A stretch of DNA of 64,000 nt from Sphingobacterium litopenaei (GTDB taxonomy: Bacteria > Bacteroidota > Bacteroidia > Sphingobacteriales > Sphingobacteriaceae), in the NCBI RefSeq assembly GCF_014692495.1, contig NZ_JACOIJ010000001.1, positions 62,001-126,000 on the forward strand, given 5' to 3'. Below, piece by piece: positions 48,430 to 55,084 of the stretch. The translations under genes were made by a program, and so were the position numbers. Positions within the stretch are counted from its first letter, which is position 1, and every line of letters begins with the position of its first letter. Below the pieces are notes generated by a model, which was not told where the DNA came from, ran no database searches, and saw nothing but the letters and a program-made list of their open reading frames with translations.

Positions 48430-50703
48430 TTGGATTTTTTAGCAGGATTAAATCCCTCCCAACGAGCTGCTGTAGAACAAACCGAAGGACCGGTGATGAT
48501 AGTAGCGGGAGCTGGTTCAGGAAAGACACGTGTAATTACTTATAGGGTTGCTCACCTTATTCAAAAAAGAGTAGATCCATTTAATATTTTGGTTCTGACC
48601 TTTACAAATAAGGCGGCCAAAGAGATGCGTGAACGTATTATGAAAGTGGTAGGTTCAGAGGCTAAGAATATTTGGATGGGAACATTTCACTCTATTTTTG
48701 CGCGTATTCTACGTGTAGAAGCAGAGTTGATCGGCTATCCAAAGAATTTCACGATTTACGATACAGATGATACCAAAAGTTTGTTGCGTGCAATCTTGAA
48801 AGAAATGAATCTTGACGACAAGCTTTACAATGTGAATCACGTGTATGGTCGTATATCTTCTGCAAAGAATAATTTGATATCTCCACAGGAGTATAATAAA
48901 AATGAAGCCTTGATGGCTGAAGACCGTGAAAATGGTCGCCCACAAATGGGACAAATCTATATGACCTATGCGCAACGTTGTTACCGTGCTGGGGCAATGG
49001 ACTTTGACGATTTGCTGTTCAAGACGAATGTGTTATTGAATAAATACCCAGAAACGCTTTACAAATACCAGCATCAGTTCAAATATCTGATGGTGGATGA
49101 GTATCAGGATACCAACTTCTCACAATATCTGATCGTAAAAAGATTGGCTGCGGTAAATGAAAATATCTGTGTGGTAGGGGATGATGCCCAAAGTATTTAT
49201 GCCTTTCGTGGTGCGAATATTCAAAACATCTTGAATTTCCAAAAGGATTATCCAGATGTGAAAGTCTTCAAATTAGAGCAAAATTACCGTTCGACAAAAA
49301 CTATTGTAAACGCAGCGAATAGCATTATCGCAAATAACAAAAATCAATTGGAGAAAAATGTTTTCTCTGATAATGAGGAAGGCGATAAAATCAAAGTAGC
49401 GCGTGCATTTTCGGATAATGAGGAAGGTAAGATTGTAGCCGAAGCCATTATTCAAGAGAAAACGTTAAAATCGCTTCCTTACAAAGCTTTTGCGATTCTA
49501 TATCGTACCAATGCGCAGTCACGTGCGATGGAGGAATCGTTGCGTAAATTAAATATTCCATACAAACTGTACGGTGGAACTTCATTCTATCAACGTAAGG
49601 AGATTAAGGATTTAATTGCCTACTTCCGTCTGACTTACAATCCAAACGATGAGGAAGCGTTGAAACGTGTAATCAATTATCCGCGTCGTGGTATTGGTGA
49701 TACTACTGTAGAAAAAATTATCGTGGCTGCAGATCGTAATCAATATAGACTTTGGGATGTTGTTGCTAATGCGCAGATGTTTTTGGATGGTCGTAGCGCT
49801 ACTTCAGTAGGGAATTTTGCTACAATGATTCAAAGTTTTCAAGCCGTTGGTAATAACTCTAGTGCTTTCGATACTGCGATGCATATTGCGCAGCATTCTG
49901 GCATTTTGAAAGATTTGTACGAAGATAAATCAGTAGAAGGTTTAGCACGATACGAAAATATTCAAGAGTTGTTGAATGGTATCAAAGAGTTTTCGGAACG
50001 AGAGGATATTGAGCAAAAGTCTTTGGATGTATTCTTGCAAGATGTCGCATTGTTGACAAACGATGATAATGACAAGGATCCAAATGCGGATACGGTATCT
50101 TTGATGACTATTCACGCTTCTAAAGGGTTGGAATTCCCTGTGGTATTTATAGTTGGATTAGAAGAAAATTTATTTCCTTCACAATTATCCTTAAATTCGC
50201 GCAGTGAATTGGAAGAAGAACGTCGATTGTTCTATGTGGCTGTAACACGTGCTGAGAAAAAATTGCATTTGTCTTATGCTACATCTCGTTACCGTTGGGG
50301 AACATTGAATAATTGCGAACCAAGTCGTTTCATCGATGAGTTGAATCCAAGCTATTTGGATTTGGACTTCAATCCGCGCACTTCTGGACCTTCGGATGGT
50401 GCTTTCAAATCCGATCGTATCGCTTGGCAAACTAAAGAAAAAGATGCTTTTTCGAAGCCTAAGCCAAAGGTAGTCAAGACGACTTCTATTTTACCAAAGG
50501 CGCATGTACCGACCGCAGGGTTTGCTCCATCGGATACAAGCAATTTGCAAGTAGGTATGGAAGTAGAGCACGAACGTTTCGGTTTTGGAAAAGTTGTCAA
50601 CTTAGAAGGAAACAAACCTGATATTAAAGCAACTATTTTCTTCAAAGAGTTGGGACAGAAACAATTGTTGCTTAAATTTGCAAAACTTAGGATAGTTCAA
50701 TAA
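48430..50703 (+). CDS. ATP-dependent DNA helicase UvrD/PcrA
   Basis: About 757 residues if translation begins at the TTG at 48430, giving MDFLAGLNPSQRAAV, the conserved start of the family. The open frame extends to 48340 but the extra 30 residues show nothing conserved and overlap the vanX leader. Superfamily I motifs are MIVAGAGSGKTRVITYR (I), LVLTFTNKAAKEM (Ia), MVDEYQDTN (II), VVGDDAQSIYAFRGA (III), KLEQNYRSTK (IV), LMTIHASKGLEFP (V) and FYVAVTRAEKKLHL (VI). The C-terminal Tudor-like domain (VGMEVEHERFGFGKVVNLEG) binds RNA polymerase in PcrA. It acts in repair and transcription-coupled processes. Confidence 0.93.
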   Translation: MDFLAGLNPSQRAAVEQTEGPVMIVAGAGSGKTRVITYRVAHLIQKRVDPFNILVLTFTNKAAKEMRERIMKVVGSEAKNIWMGTFHSIFARILRVEAELIGYPKNFTIYDTDDTKSLLRAILKEMNLDDKLYNVNHVYGRISSAKNNLISPQEYNKNEALMAEDRENGRPQMGQIYMTYAQRCYRAGAMDFDDLLFKTNVLLNKYPETLYKYQHQFKYLMVDEYQDTNFSQYLIVKRLAAVNENICVVGDDAQSIYAFRGANIQNILNFQKDYPDVKVFKLEQNYRSTKTIVNAANSIIANNKNQLEKNVFSDNEEGDKIKVARAFSDNEEGKIVAEAIIQEKTLKSLPYKAFAILYRTNAQSRAMEESLRKLNIPYKLYGGTSFYQRKEIKDLIAYFRLTYNPNDEEALKRVINYPRRGIGDTTVEKIIVAADRNQYRLWDVVANAQMFLDGRSATSVGNFATMIQSFQAVGNNSSAFDTAMHIAQHSGILKDLYEDKSVEGLARYENIQELLNGIKEFSEREDIEQKSLDVFLQDVALLTNDDNDKDPNADTVSLMTIHASKGLEFPVVFIVGLEENLFPSQLSLNSRSELEEERRLFYVAVTRAEKKLHLSYATSRYRWGTLNNCEPSRFIDELNPSYLDLDFNPRTSGPSDGAFKSDRIAWQTKEKDAFSKPKPKVVKTTSILPKAHVPTAGFAPSDTSNLQVGMEVEHERFGFGKVVNLEGNKPDIKATIFFKELGQKQLLLKFAKLRIVQ

Positions 50704-50762
50704 GAACTTATATCTTTACTAGATTAAAAAATAATAACGTATTATACGTTTAATATCACTAT

Positions 50763-51527
50763 ATGAATTTTGATTATAACAGTACTCGTCCCAAATTAAT
50801 ATTGGCCGAATATGGTAGAAATGTGCAAAATATGGTCGACTATATTTGCACGGTGCCTGATAAAGAAGAGCGCAACAGATTGGCTCAGGTGGTGATTGAT
50901 ATGATGGGCGTGCTTAATCCACATTTGCGTGATGTATCTGATTTCAAGCACAAACTTTGGGATCACTTGTATATAATTTCGGATTTCAAAATCGATGTAG
51001 ATTCGCCGTATCCAGTTCCAAAACGTGAGGAAATACATCATAAGCCAGAAACGTTACCTTATCCTCAACATAAGATTCGTTTCAAACACTATGGTCATAT
51101 CGTAGAAGAAATGATCCAGAAGGCTATTTCCGTATCTAACGAAGAGACTAGAGCTAAATTAACTTTAGGTGTAGCTAATTTTATGAAAATGGCTTATACC
51201 ACTTGGAATAAAGATTCTGTTAATGACTTGCAGATCATTGAGGACTTGAAAGAGTTGTCAAAAGGCGCATTGACATTGCCAGAGGATACTGTATTGACAA
51301 AATTAGATTTCCGTACTCCGCCTCCAGGAAACCGTGTGAAAACACAACAAAGTTCTTCGAATAATAATCATAAGAGTGCGCAATCTAATAACAATAATAG
51401 AAAGCCGAGCAATAATACAAGAAGCAATAATAACAACAACGATAAGAGAAAATCGTACAGCAATAACAACAACAATAGCGGTAGCGGTTTCAAAAAAAAT
51501 TATCAAAATAACAACTACAAAAAATAA
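50763..51527 (+). CDS. DUF4290 protein with Asn-rich basic tail
   Basis: A 254-residue protein. The first about 195 residues match DUF4290, a Bacteroidota-specific helical domain of unknown role (DYNSTRPKLILAEYGRNVQNMV, RNRLAQVVIDMMGVLNPHLRD, TRAKLTLGVANFMKMAYTTWN). The last about 60 residues are low-complexity: Asn, Ser, Lys and Arg, with repeated NNNN runs. Such tails bind RNA or form condensates in other proteins. The gene stands just before murA, with a terminator between (51554), and this neighbourhood is common in the phylum. Confidence 0.85.
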   Translation: MNFDYNSTRPKLILAEYGRNVQNMVDYICTVPDKEERNRLAQVVIDMMGVLNPHLRDVSDFKHKLWDHLYIISDFKIDVDSPYPVPKREEIHHKPETLPYPQHKIRFKHYGHIVEEMIQKAISVSNEETRAKLTLGVANFMKMAYTTWNKDSVNDLQIIEDLKELSKGALTLPEDTVLTKLDFRTPPPGNRVKTQQSSSNNNHKSAQSNNNNRKPSNNTRSNNNNNDKRKSYSNNNNNSGSGFKKNYQNNNYKK

Positions 51528-51553
51528 TCTTTGTAGTTTGTTTTAGTATTTTC

Positions 51554-51587
51554 AATAAGTAACTAATACAGTAATTAGTTACTTATT
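51554..51587 (+). terminator. Intrinsic terminator after DUF4290
   Basis: A 14-bp stem AATAAGTAACTAAT/ATTAGTTACTTATT (51554-51567, 51574-51587) with a 6-nt loop and T-rich sequence. It separates the DUF4290 gene from murA, so murA probably has its own promoter or read-through. Confidence 0.75.
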
Positions 51588-51617
51588 TTATTTAATGAAA
51601 TATCCTTTTTAGTATAT

Positions 51618-52943
51618 ATGAACGCATTTGAAATACATGGTGGAAAACCTTTGAAAGGTGAAATTATTCCTCAGGGGGCAAAAAACGAAGCATTACAGAT
51701 TTTGTCAGCGGTATTGTTGACAGAAGAAAAAATGACGATTAGTAATATTCCTGACATCAAAGACGTGAATAAGTTGATTGACTTATTGGGGTCATTAGGA
51801 GTTACTGTAAACAAATTAAATAAGGATACTTACGAATTCGAAGCGAAAAATATTAATATAGATTATTTCACATCTGAGGAATTCAAACAGAAAGGTGGAG
51901 GTCTTCGTGGTTCTATTATGATTGTAGGTCCATTGTTAGCTCGCTTTGGAAAGGCTGCAATCCCTAAACCAGGAGGTGATAAAATCGGACGTCGTCGTTT
52001 GGATACACACTTCTTAGGATTTGAAAAACTAGGTGCAAAGTTTATCTACGATGCCGAAAATGAATTTTTCAATGTAGATGCTACGCAATTACGAGGTACA
52101 TATATCTTGTTGGATGAAGCGTCAGTGACAGGTACGGCAAACGTAGTCATGGCAGCTGTATTAGCAAAAGGCACTACGACGATTTACAATGCAGCGTGTG
52201 AGCCCTACTTACAGCAATTGTGCAAAATGTTGAACCGTATGGGAGCGAAAATCTCTGGAATAGGTTCTAATTTGTTGACAATTGAAGGTGTAGAAAAATT
52301 AGGTGGTACGGAACATCGTATGTTGCCAGATATGATTGAGATTGGTTCTTTCATTGGTTTGGCAGCTATGACGGGTTCGGAAATTACGATCAAAGATGTA
52401 GCCTATCCAGAATTGGGTATTATTCCTTCCGTATTCCAACGTTTGGGTATCAAGATGGAACTGCGTGACGACGATATCTTTATTCCCGCACAAGATTCCT
52501 ATGAGATCGATACATTTATCGATGGATCAATCTTAACGATTTCTGATGCACCTTGGCCGGGTTTTACACCTGATTTATTGAGTATAGTGTTAGTGACTGC
52601 GATTCAGGCAAAAGGTAATGTATTGATTCACCAAAAAATGTTTGAAAGTAGATTGTTCTTCGTGGATAAACTAATCGATATGGGTGCTCAAATTATTTTG
52701 TGTGATCCACACCGTGCTACAGTAATTGGTTTGAACAAACAAACACAATTACGTGGTATTCCGATGTCTTCGCCAGATATCCGTGCCGGTGTTTCTTTAT
52801 TGATCGCCGCCTTATCAGCTCAGGGTAAATCTACTATTTTTAATATTGAACAGATTGAGCGCGGTTATCAAAATATCGAAGAGCGTTTACGTGCTTTAGG
52901 AGCTGATATCAAACGAGTAGAAGCACAACCGATGGGTCACTAA
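51618..52943 (+). CDS. murA: UDP-N-acetylglucosamine 1-carboxyvinyltransferase
   Basis: A 441-residue EPSP-synthase-fold enzyme that transfers enolpyruvate to UDP-GlcNAc, the first committed step of peptidoglycan synthesis. Conserved parts are GAKNEALQILSAVLLTEE, LRGSIMIVGPLLARFG, DGSILTISDAPWPGFTPDLLS and NIEQIERGYQNIEERLRALGA. The loop that normally holds the fosfomycin-reactive Cys (Cys115 in E. coli) reads PKPGGDKIGRRRLD, with Asp121 in its place. This is known to make MurA insensitive to fosfomycin in other bacteria. It follows the DUF4290 gene and is followed by yceI. Confidence 0.95.
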   Translation: MNAFEIHGGKPLKGEIIPQGAKNEALQILSAVLLTEEKMTISNIPDIKDVNKLIDLLGSLGVTVNKLNKDTYEFEAKNINIDYFTSEEFKQKGGGLRGSIMIVGPLLARFGKAAIPKPGGDKIGRRRLDTHFLGFEKLGAKFIYDAENEFFNVDATQLRGTYILLDEASVTGTANVVMAAVLAKGTTTIYNAACEPYLQQLCKMLNRMGAKISGIGSNLLTIEGVEKLGGTEHRMLPDMIEIGSFIGLAAMTGSEITIKDVAYPELGIIPSVFQRLGIKMELRDDDIFIPAQDSYEIDTFIDGSILTISDAPWPGFTPDLLSIVLVTAIQAKGNVLIHQKMFESRLFFVDKLIDMGAQIILCDPHRATVIGLNKQTQLRGIPMSSPDIRAGVSLLIAALSAQGKSTIFNIEQIERGYQNIEERLRALGADIKRVEAQPMGH

Positions 52944-52998
52944 TTGTCTGCTTAATGTTAATAAACAACAAATAACTTTCTTTTATGTCTAAGAATTC

Positions 52999-53006
52999 TA
53001 TTTTTG
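52999..53006 (+). promoter_or_regulatory. Candidate -7 box of the YceI lipoprotein gene
   Basis: TATTTTTG at 52999-53006 matches TAnnTTTG, 31 bp before the ATG at 53037. It overlaps the longest possible open frame (from 53004), so the ATG at 53037 is the true start. Confidence 0.6.
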
Positions 53007-53036
53007 CGTATTAACTATTTAAACACATTATTTAGC

Positions 53037-53666
53037 ATGAAAAAATTAGTTTTATTTGCAGCAGTAGCTTCTCTTGTATTAGCGTCATGTGCTGGAAATC
53101 CAGAAGGTAAAAAAGCAGAAGCAACAGATTCAGTAGCAGTTGCTGATTCAGTAGCTGGTAATACGTATACTGTCGATACTACACAATCGCAATTGGTATG
53201 GAAAGGTACTAAAGTGACAGGTGCTCACGAAGGTACTGTAGCTATCAAATCAGGTTCTCTATTTGTAGATAATGGTGCTATCACTGGTGGTAACTTCGTA
53301 TTGGATATGAATACAATCAGCAGCACTGACTTAGATGGTGAATACAAAGAGAAATTAGACGGACACTTAAAAGCAGACGACTTCTTCGCAGTAGCTACAT
53401 TCCCAGAGGCTTCATTCCAAATTACTGAAGTGAAAGCTGGTGCAACTGCTAATGACGTAGTAATCTCTGGTAACTTAACGATTAAAGGTATTTCTAAAAA
53501 TATCACTTTCGATGCTAAAGTGGATGAAGTATCTGATTCAGTAGTTAAATCTTCTGCAGACTTCAATATTGCACGTGAAGACTGGGGCGTAACTTACGAA
53601 GGTAAAAAAGACGATTTGATCTCTAAAGAAATCAATTTCAAAGTAACTATCGTAGCTAATAAATAA
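53037..53666 (+). CDS. YceI family lipoprotein
   Basis: About 209 residues from the ATG at 53037. The lipoprotein signal ends VLASC (Cys about 17). A short Ala/Asp/Ser linker follows, then a YceI lipocalin-like barrel: YTVDTTQSQLVWKGTKVTGAHEGTV, NFVLDMNTISSTDLDGEYKEKLDGHLKADDFFAV, FPEASFQITEV, GNLTIKGISKNITFDAKV and ADFNIAREDWGVTYEGKKDD. YceI proteins bind isoprenoid or quinone-like lipids in the periplasm. The ligand is unknown. It is a monocistronic gene with its own promoter and terminator. Confidence 0.93.
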   Translation: MKKLVLFAAVASLVLASCAGNPEGKKAEATDSVAVADSVAGNTYTVDTTQSQLVWKGTKVTGAHEGTVAIKSGSLFVDNGAITGGNFVLDMNTISSTDLDGEYKEKLDGHLKADDFFAVATFPEASFQITEVKAGATANDVVISGNLTIKGISKNITFDAKVDEVSDSVVKSSADFNIAREDWGVTYEGKKDDLISKEINFKVTIVANK

Positions 53667-53686
53667 TTAGTAGCTCAAAATATATT

Positions 53687-53720
53687 TAAGAGGCCTATAT
53701 ATAAAAATATAGACCTCTTA
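53687..53720. terminator. Bidirectional hairpin after yceI
   Basis: A 14-pair stem with one mismatch, covering 53687-53700 and 53707-53720, followed by T6. It includes the hxlR stop codon and serves the two convergent genes. Confidence 0.7.
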
Positions 53721-54083
53721 TTTTTTGTCAAATAAAGTTTTTCGGTGATTAGTGCCCCAATTTACTAATTGTGTTATTATCGTTTGTAAGCTTTTTCCGT
53801 AAGGCGTAATTTCATATTTTACGGATACCGGTTTTGTGTGGGGAGGTTCTCTAAAAATAAGCCTATTTGTTTCCAATGTTTTAAGCTCTTTGCTCAAAAC
53901 TTTTGCAGATAACCCTGGAATATCATGCTCTATTTTCTTAAATGTATTTACTTCATGCTCTCTAGTTGCCAAGTAGTGAATAATAAGTAATGTCCATTTG
54001 CCTCCAATAATTTCTAAGGAGTCCTGTAAGGCGAGTAAATCGGCTGTACAAGCTGGTGGATCTGAAATTGGCTTTGAAATCAT
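53718..54083 (-). CDS. HxlR family transcriptional regulator
   Basis: A 121-residue winged-helix DNA-binding protein. ALQDSLEIIGGKWTLLIIHYLATREH begins the HxlR domain. IPGLSAKVLSKELKTLETNRLIFREPPHTKPVSVKYEITPYG contains the recognition helix and wing, and a Cys near residue 12 is the usual redox-sensitive position. HxlR proteins respond to electrophiles or redox stress and bind inverted repeats. A perfect inverted repeat overlaps the start codon of this gene (54082-54103), suggesting autorepression. It lies just downstream of the xylan locus on the same strand, but a terminator separates them, so it is not shown to control that locus. Confidence 0.93.
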   Translation of the reverse strand: MISKPISDPPACTADLLALQDSLEIIGGKWTLLIIHYLATREHEVNTFKKIEHDIPGLSAKVLSKELKTLETNRLIFREPPHTKPVSVKYEITPYGKSLQTIITQLVNWGTNHRKTLFDKK

Positions 54084-54103
54084 ATCCTTAAAATTAAGGA
54101 TAT
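54082..54103 (-). promoter_or_regulatory. Perfect 22-bp inverted repeat at the hxlR start: likely autoregulatory operator
   Basis: Arms ATATCCTTAA (54082-54091) and TTAAGGATAT (54094-54103) are separated by 2 bp. The element overlaps the start codon (54081-54083) and a possible -7 box (TAATTTTA, minus strand). A dimer of HxlR bound here would block its own transcription. Confidence 0.6.
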
Positions 54104-54117
54104 TTTGTTAGAAGATT

Positions 54118-54143
54118 AAAAAAAGTGGCTCTGGAAAGCCACT
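54118..54143 (-). terminator. Terminator at the end of the xylan locus
   Basis: On the minus strand AGTGGCT/AGCCACT arms (54137-54143 and 54124-54130) with a 6-nt loop are followed by seven T. It lies 9 bp after the esterase stop. Confidence 0.8.
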
Positions 54144-54151
54144 CCAATAAA

Positions 54152-54982
54152 CTAATGATGATATATATTGAGAAGTATTTTAGCGTAATTTTTACCCAGT
54201 TGTCGATAACCAGCTGGACTAAAATGAAGTCCGTCTGGAATACCTTCACAATCTTTGGAAGAAACTACATGCGCATTCTGAATTGTTTGGGGTAAGGTTT
54301 GGATAATAGCATTCATGCTAGCACATTTTCCTCCCTCCTCAGCAGAAAGCATTTCTCCCGCTAGGATAGGGGTGTTTTCCGCTTTTAGATTAAGGTCATT
54401 CAATAAATTTGTATACACTCTATTTACCTTATTTGGCCAATCTCTATCGCCTGTATTGGACTCACCTTGATGTAGCAAAATTCCTTTAATGACACCTGAT
54501 TTTTGAGCAATCTTAGCCATTTCCACTAATCGAGCATACGGATTATTGTCATAGGCTGACAACATGCCTTTCATCCAATTCGGTGCTTTTTCTACGTAAG
54601 TAGCCGTGCTGTCTTTATCAAATAACTGTATATGACATCCACCTACCGATACATTGATAATGCCGATGCGCACATTGGGAGCGGTGTTTTCCGCTAGAGT
54701 TTTTGCAAAATAATCAGCTGGAGTAAGTCCTGTATGACAACGCGTAAGGGGGGATTGTGCAATATACCATTCTCCTTTTTTACGATTTAATTCTGGACAG
54801 TCTACGCTTTGCAATAGCATTACGCGTTTATCAGTAACGGTGTCTTGAGGTTCGAATTTTCCATGGCCTTCCATATTAGATTGTCCAAAACATAGGTAAA
54901 TATGAAAGTTTGGATCTTGGGCATTCACCAAGCTATAGCTTGTAATAGAAATCAGAAGAAATATTTGCTTTATAAATTTCAT
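54152..54982 (-). CDS. SGNH carbohydrate esterase (sialate O-acetylesterase/CE6-like)
   Basis: About 276 residues from the ATG at 54982; the open frame extends to 55030, but only this start gives a signal peptide (KFIKQIFLLISITSYSLVNA). The nucleophile block is IYLCFGQSNMEGHGKFEPQD (Ser). GIINVSVGGCHIQLF and GILLHQGESNTGDRDW are blocks II-III. The catalytic Asp/His are in GIPDGLHFSPAGYRQLG. Acetyl xylan esterases of this family remove O-acetyl groups so that xylanase can act. It follows the GH10 gene, separated by a terminator-like hairpin, so its level may differ from that of the xylanase. Confidence 0.88.
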   Translation of the reverse strand: MKFIKQIFLLISITSYSLVNAQDPNFHIYLCFGQSNMEGHGKFEPQDTVTDKRVMLLQSVDCPELNRKKGEWYIAQSPLTRCHTGLTPADYFAKTLAENTAPNVRIGIINVSVGGCHIQLFDKDSTATYVEKAPNWMKGMLSAYDNNPYARLVEMAKIAQKSGVIKGILLHQGESNTGDRDWPNKVNRVYTNLLNDLNLKAENTPILAGEMLSAEEGGKCASMNAIIQTLPQTIQNAHVVSSKDCEGIPDGLHFSPAGYRQLGKNYAKILLNIYHH

Positions 54983-55012
54983 TCGAAAAGTCTTAAGTTT
55001 TTTAAATTGTTG

Positions 55013-55066
55013 AAAAAAAGGGAGGAGCATGAATCTACCTCCCTTCCAATGACTGGCTCAGTCATT
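55013..55066 (-). terminator. Hairpins and T tract between xylanase and esterase genes
   Basis: On the minus strand there is first AATGACTG/CAGTCATT (55059-55066 with 55048-55055), then GGGAGG/CCTCCC (55038-55043 with 55020-55025) followed by seven T (55013-55019). It could end most transcripts after the GH10 gene or act as partial attenuation of the esterase. Confidence 0.6.
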
Positions 55067-55084
55067 ATATTTATCACAAGGTTC

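Noticed and set aside
51354-51520. Triplet repeats (AAT/AAC) considered as a microsatellite or CRISPR-like repeat
   Set aside because: They are in frame and encode the Asn-rich tail of the DUF4290 protein, with mixed codons and no regular spacer.
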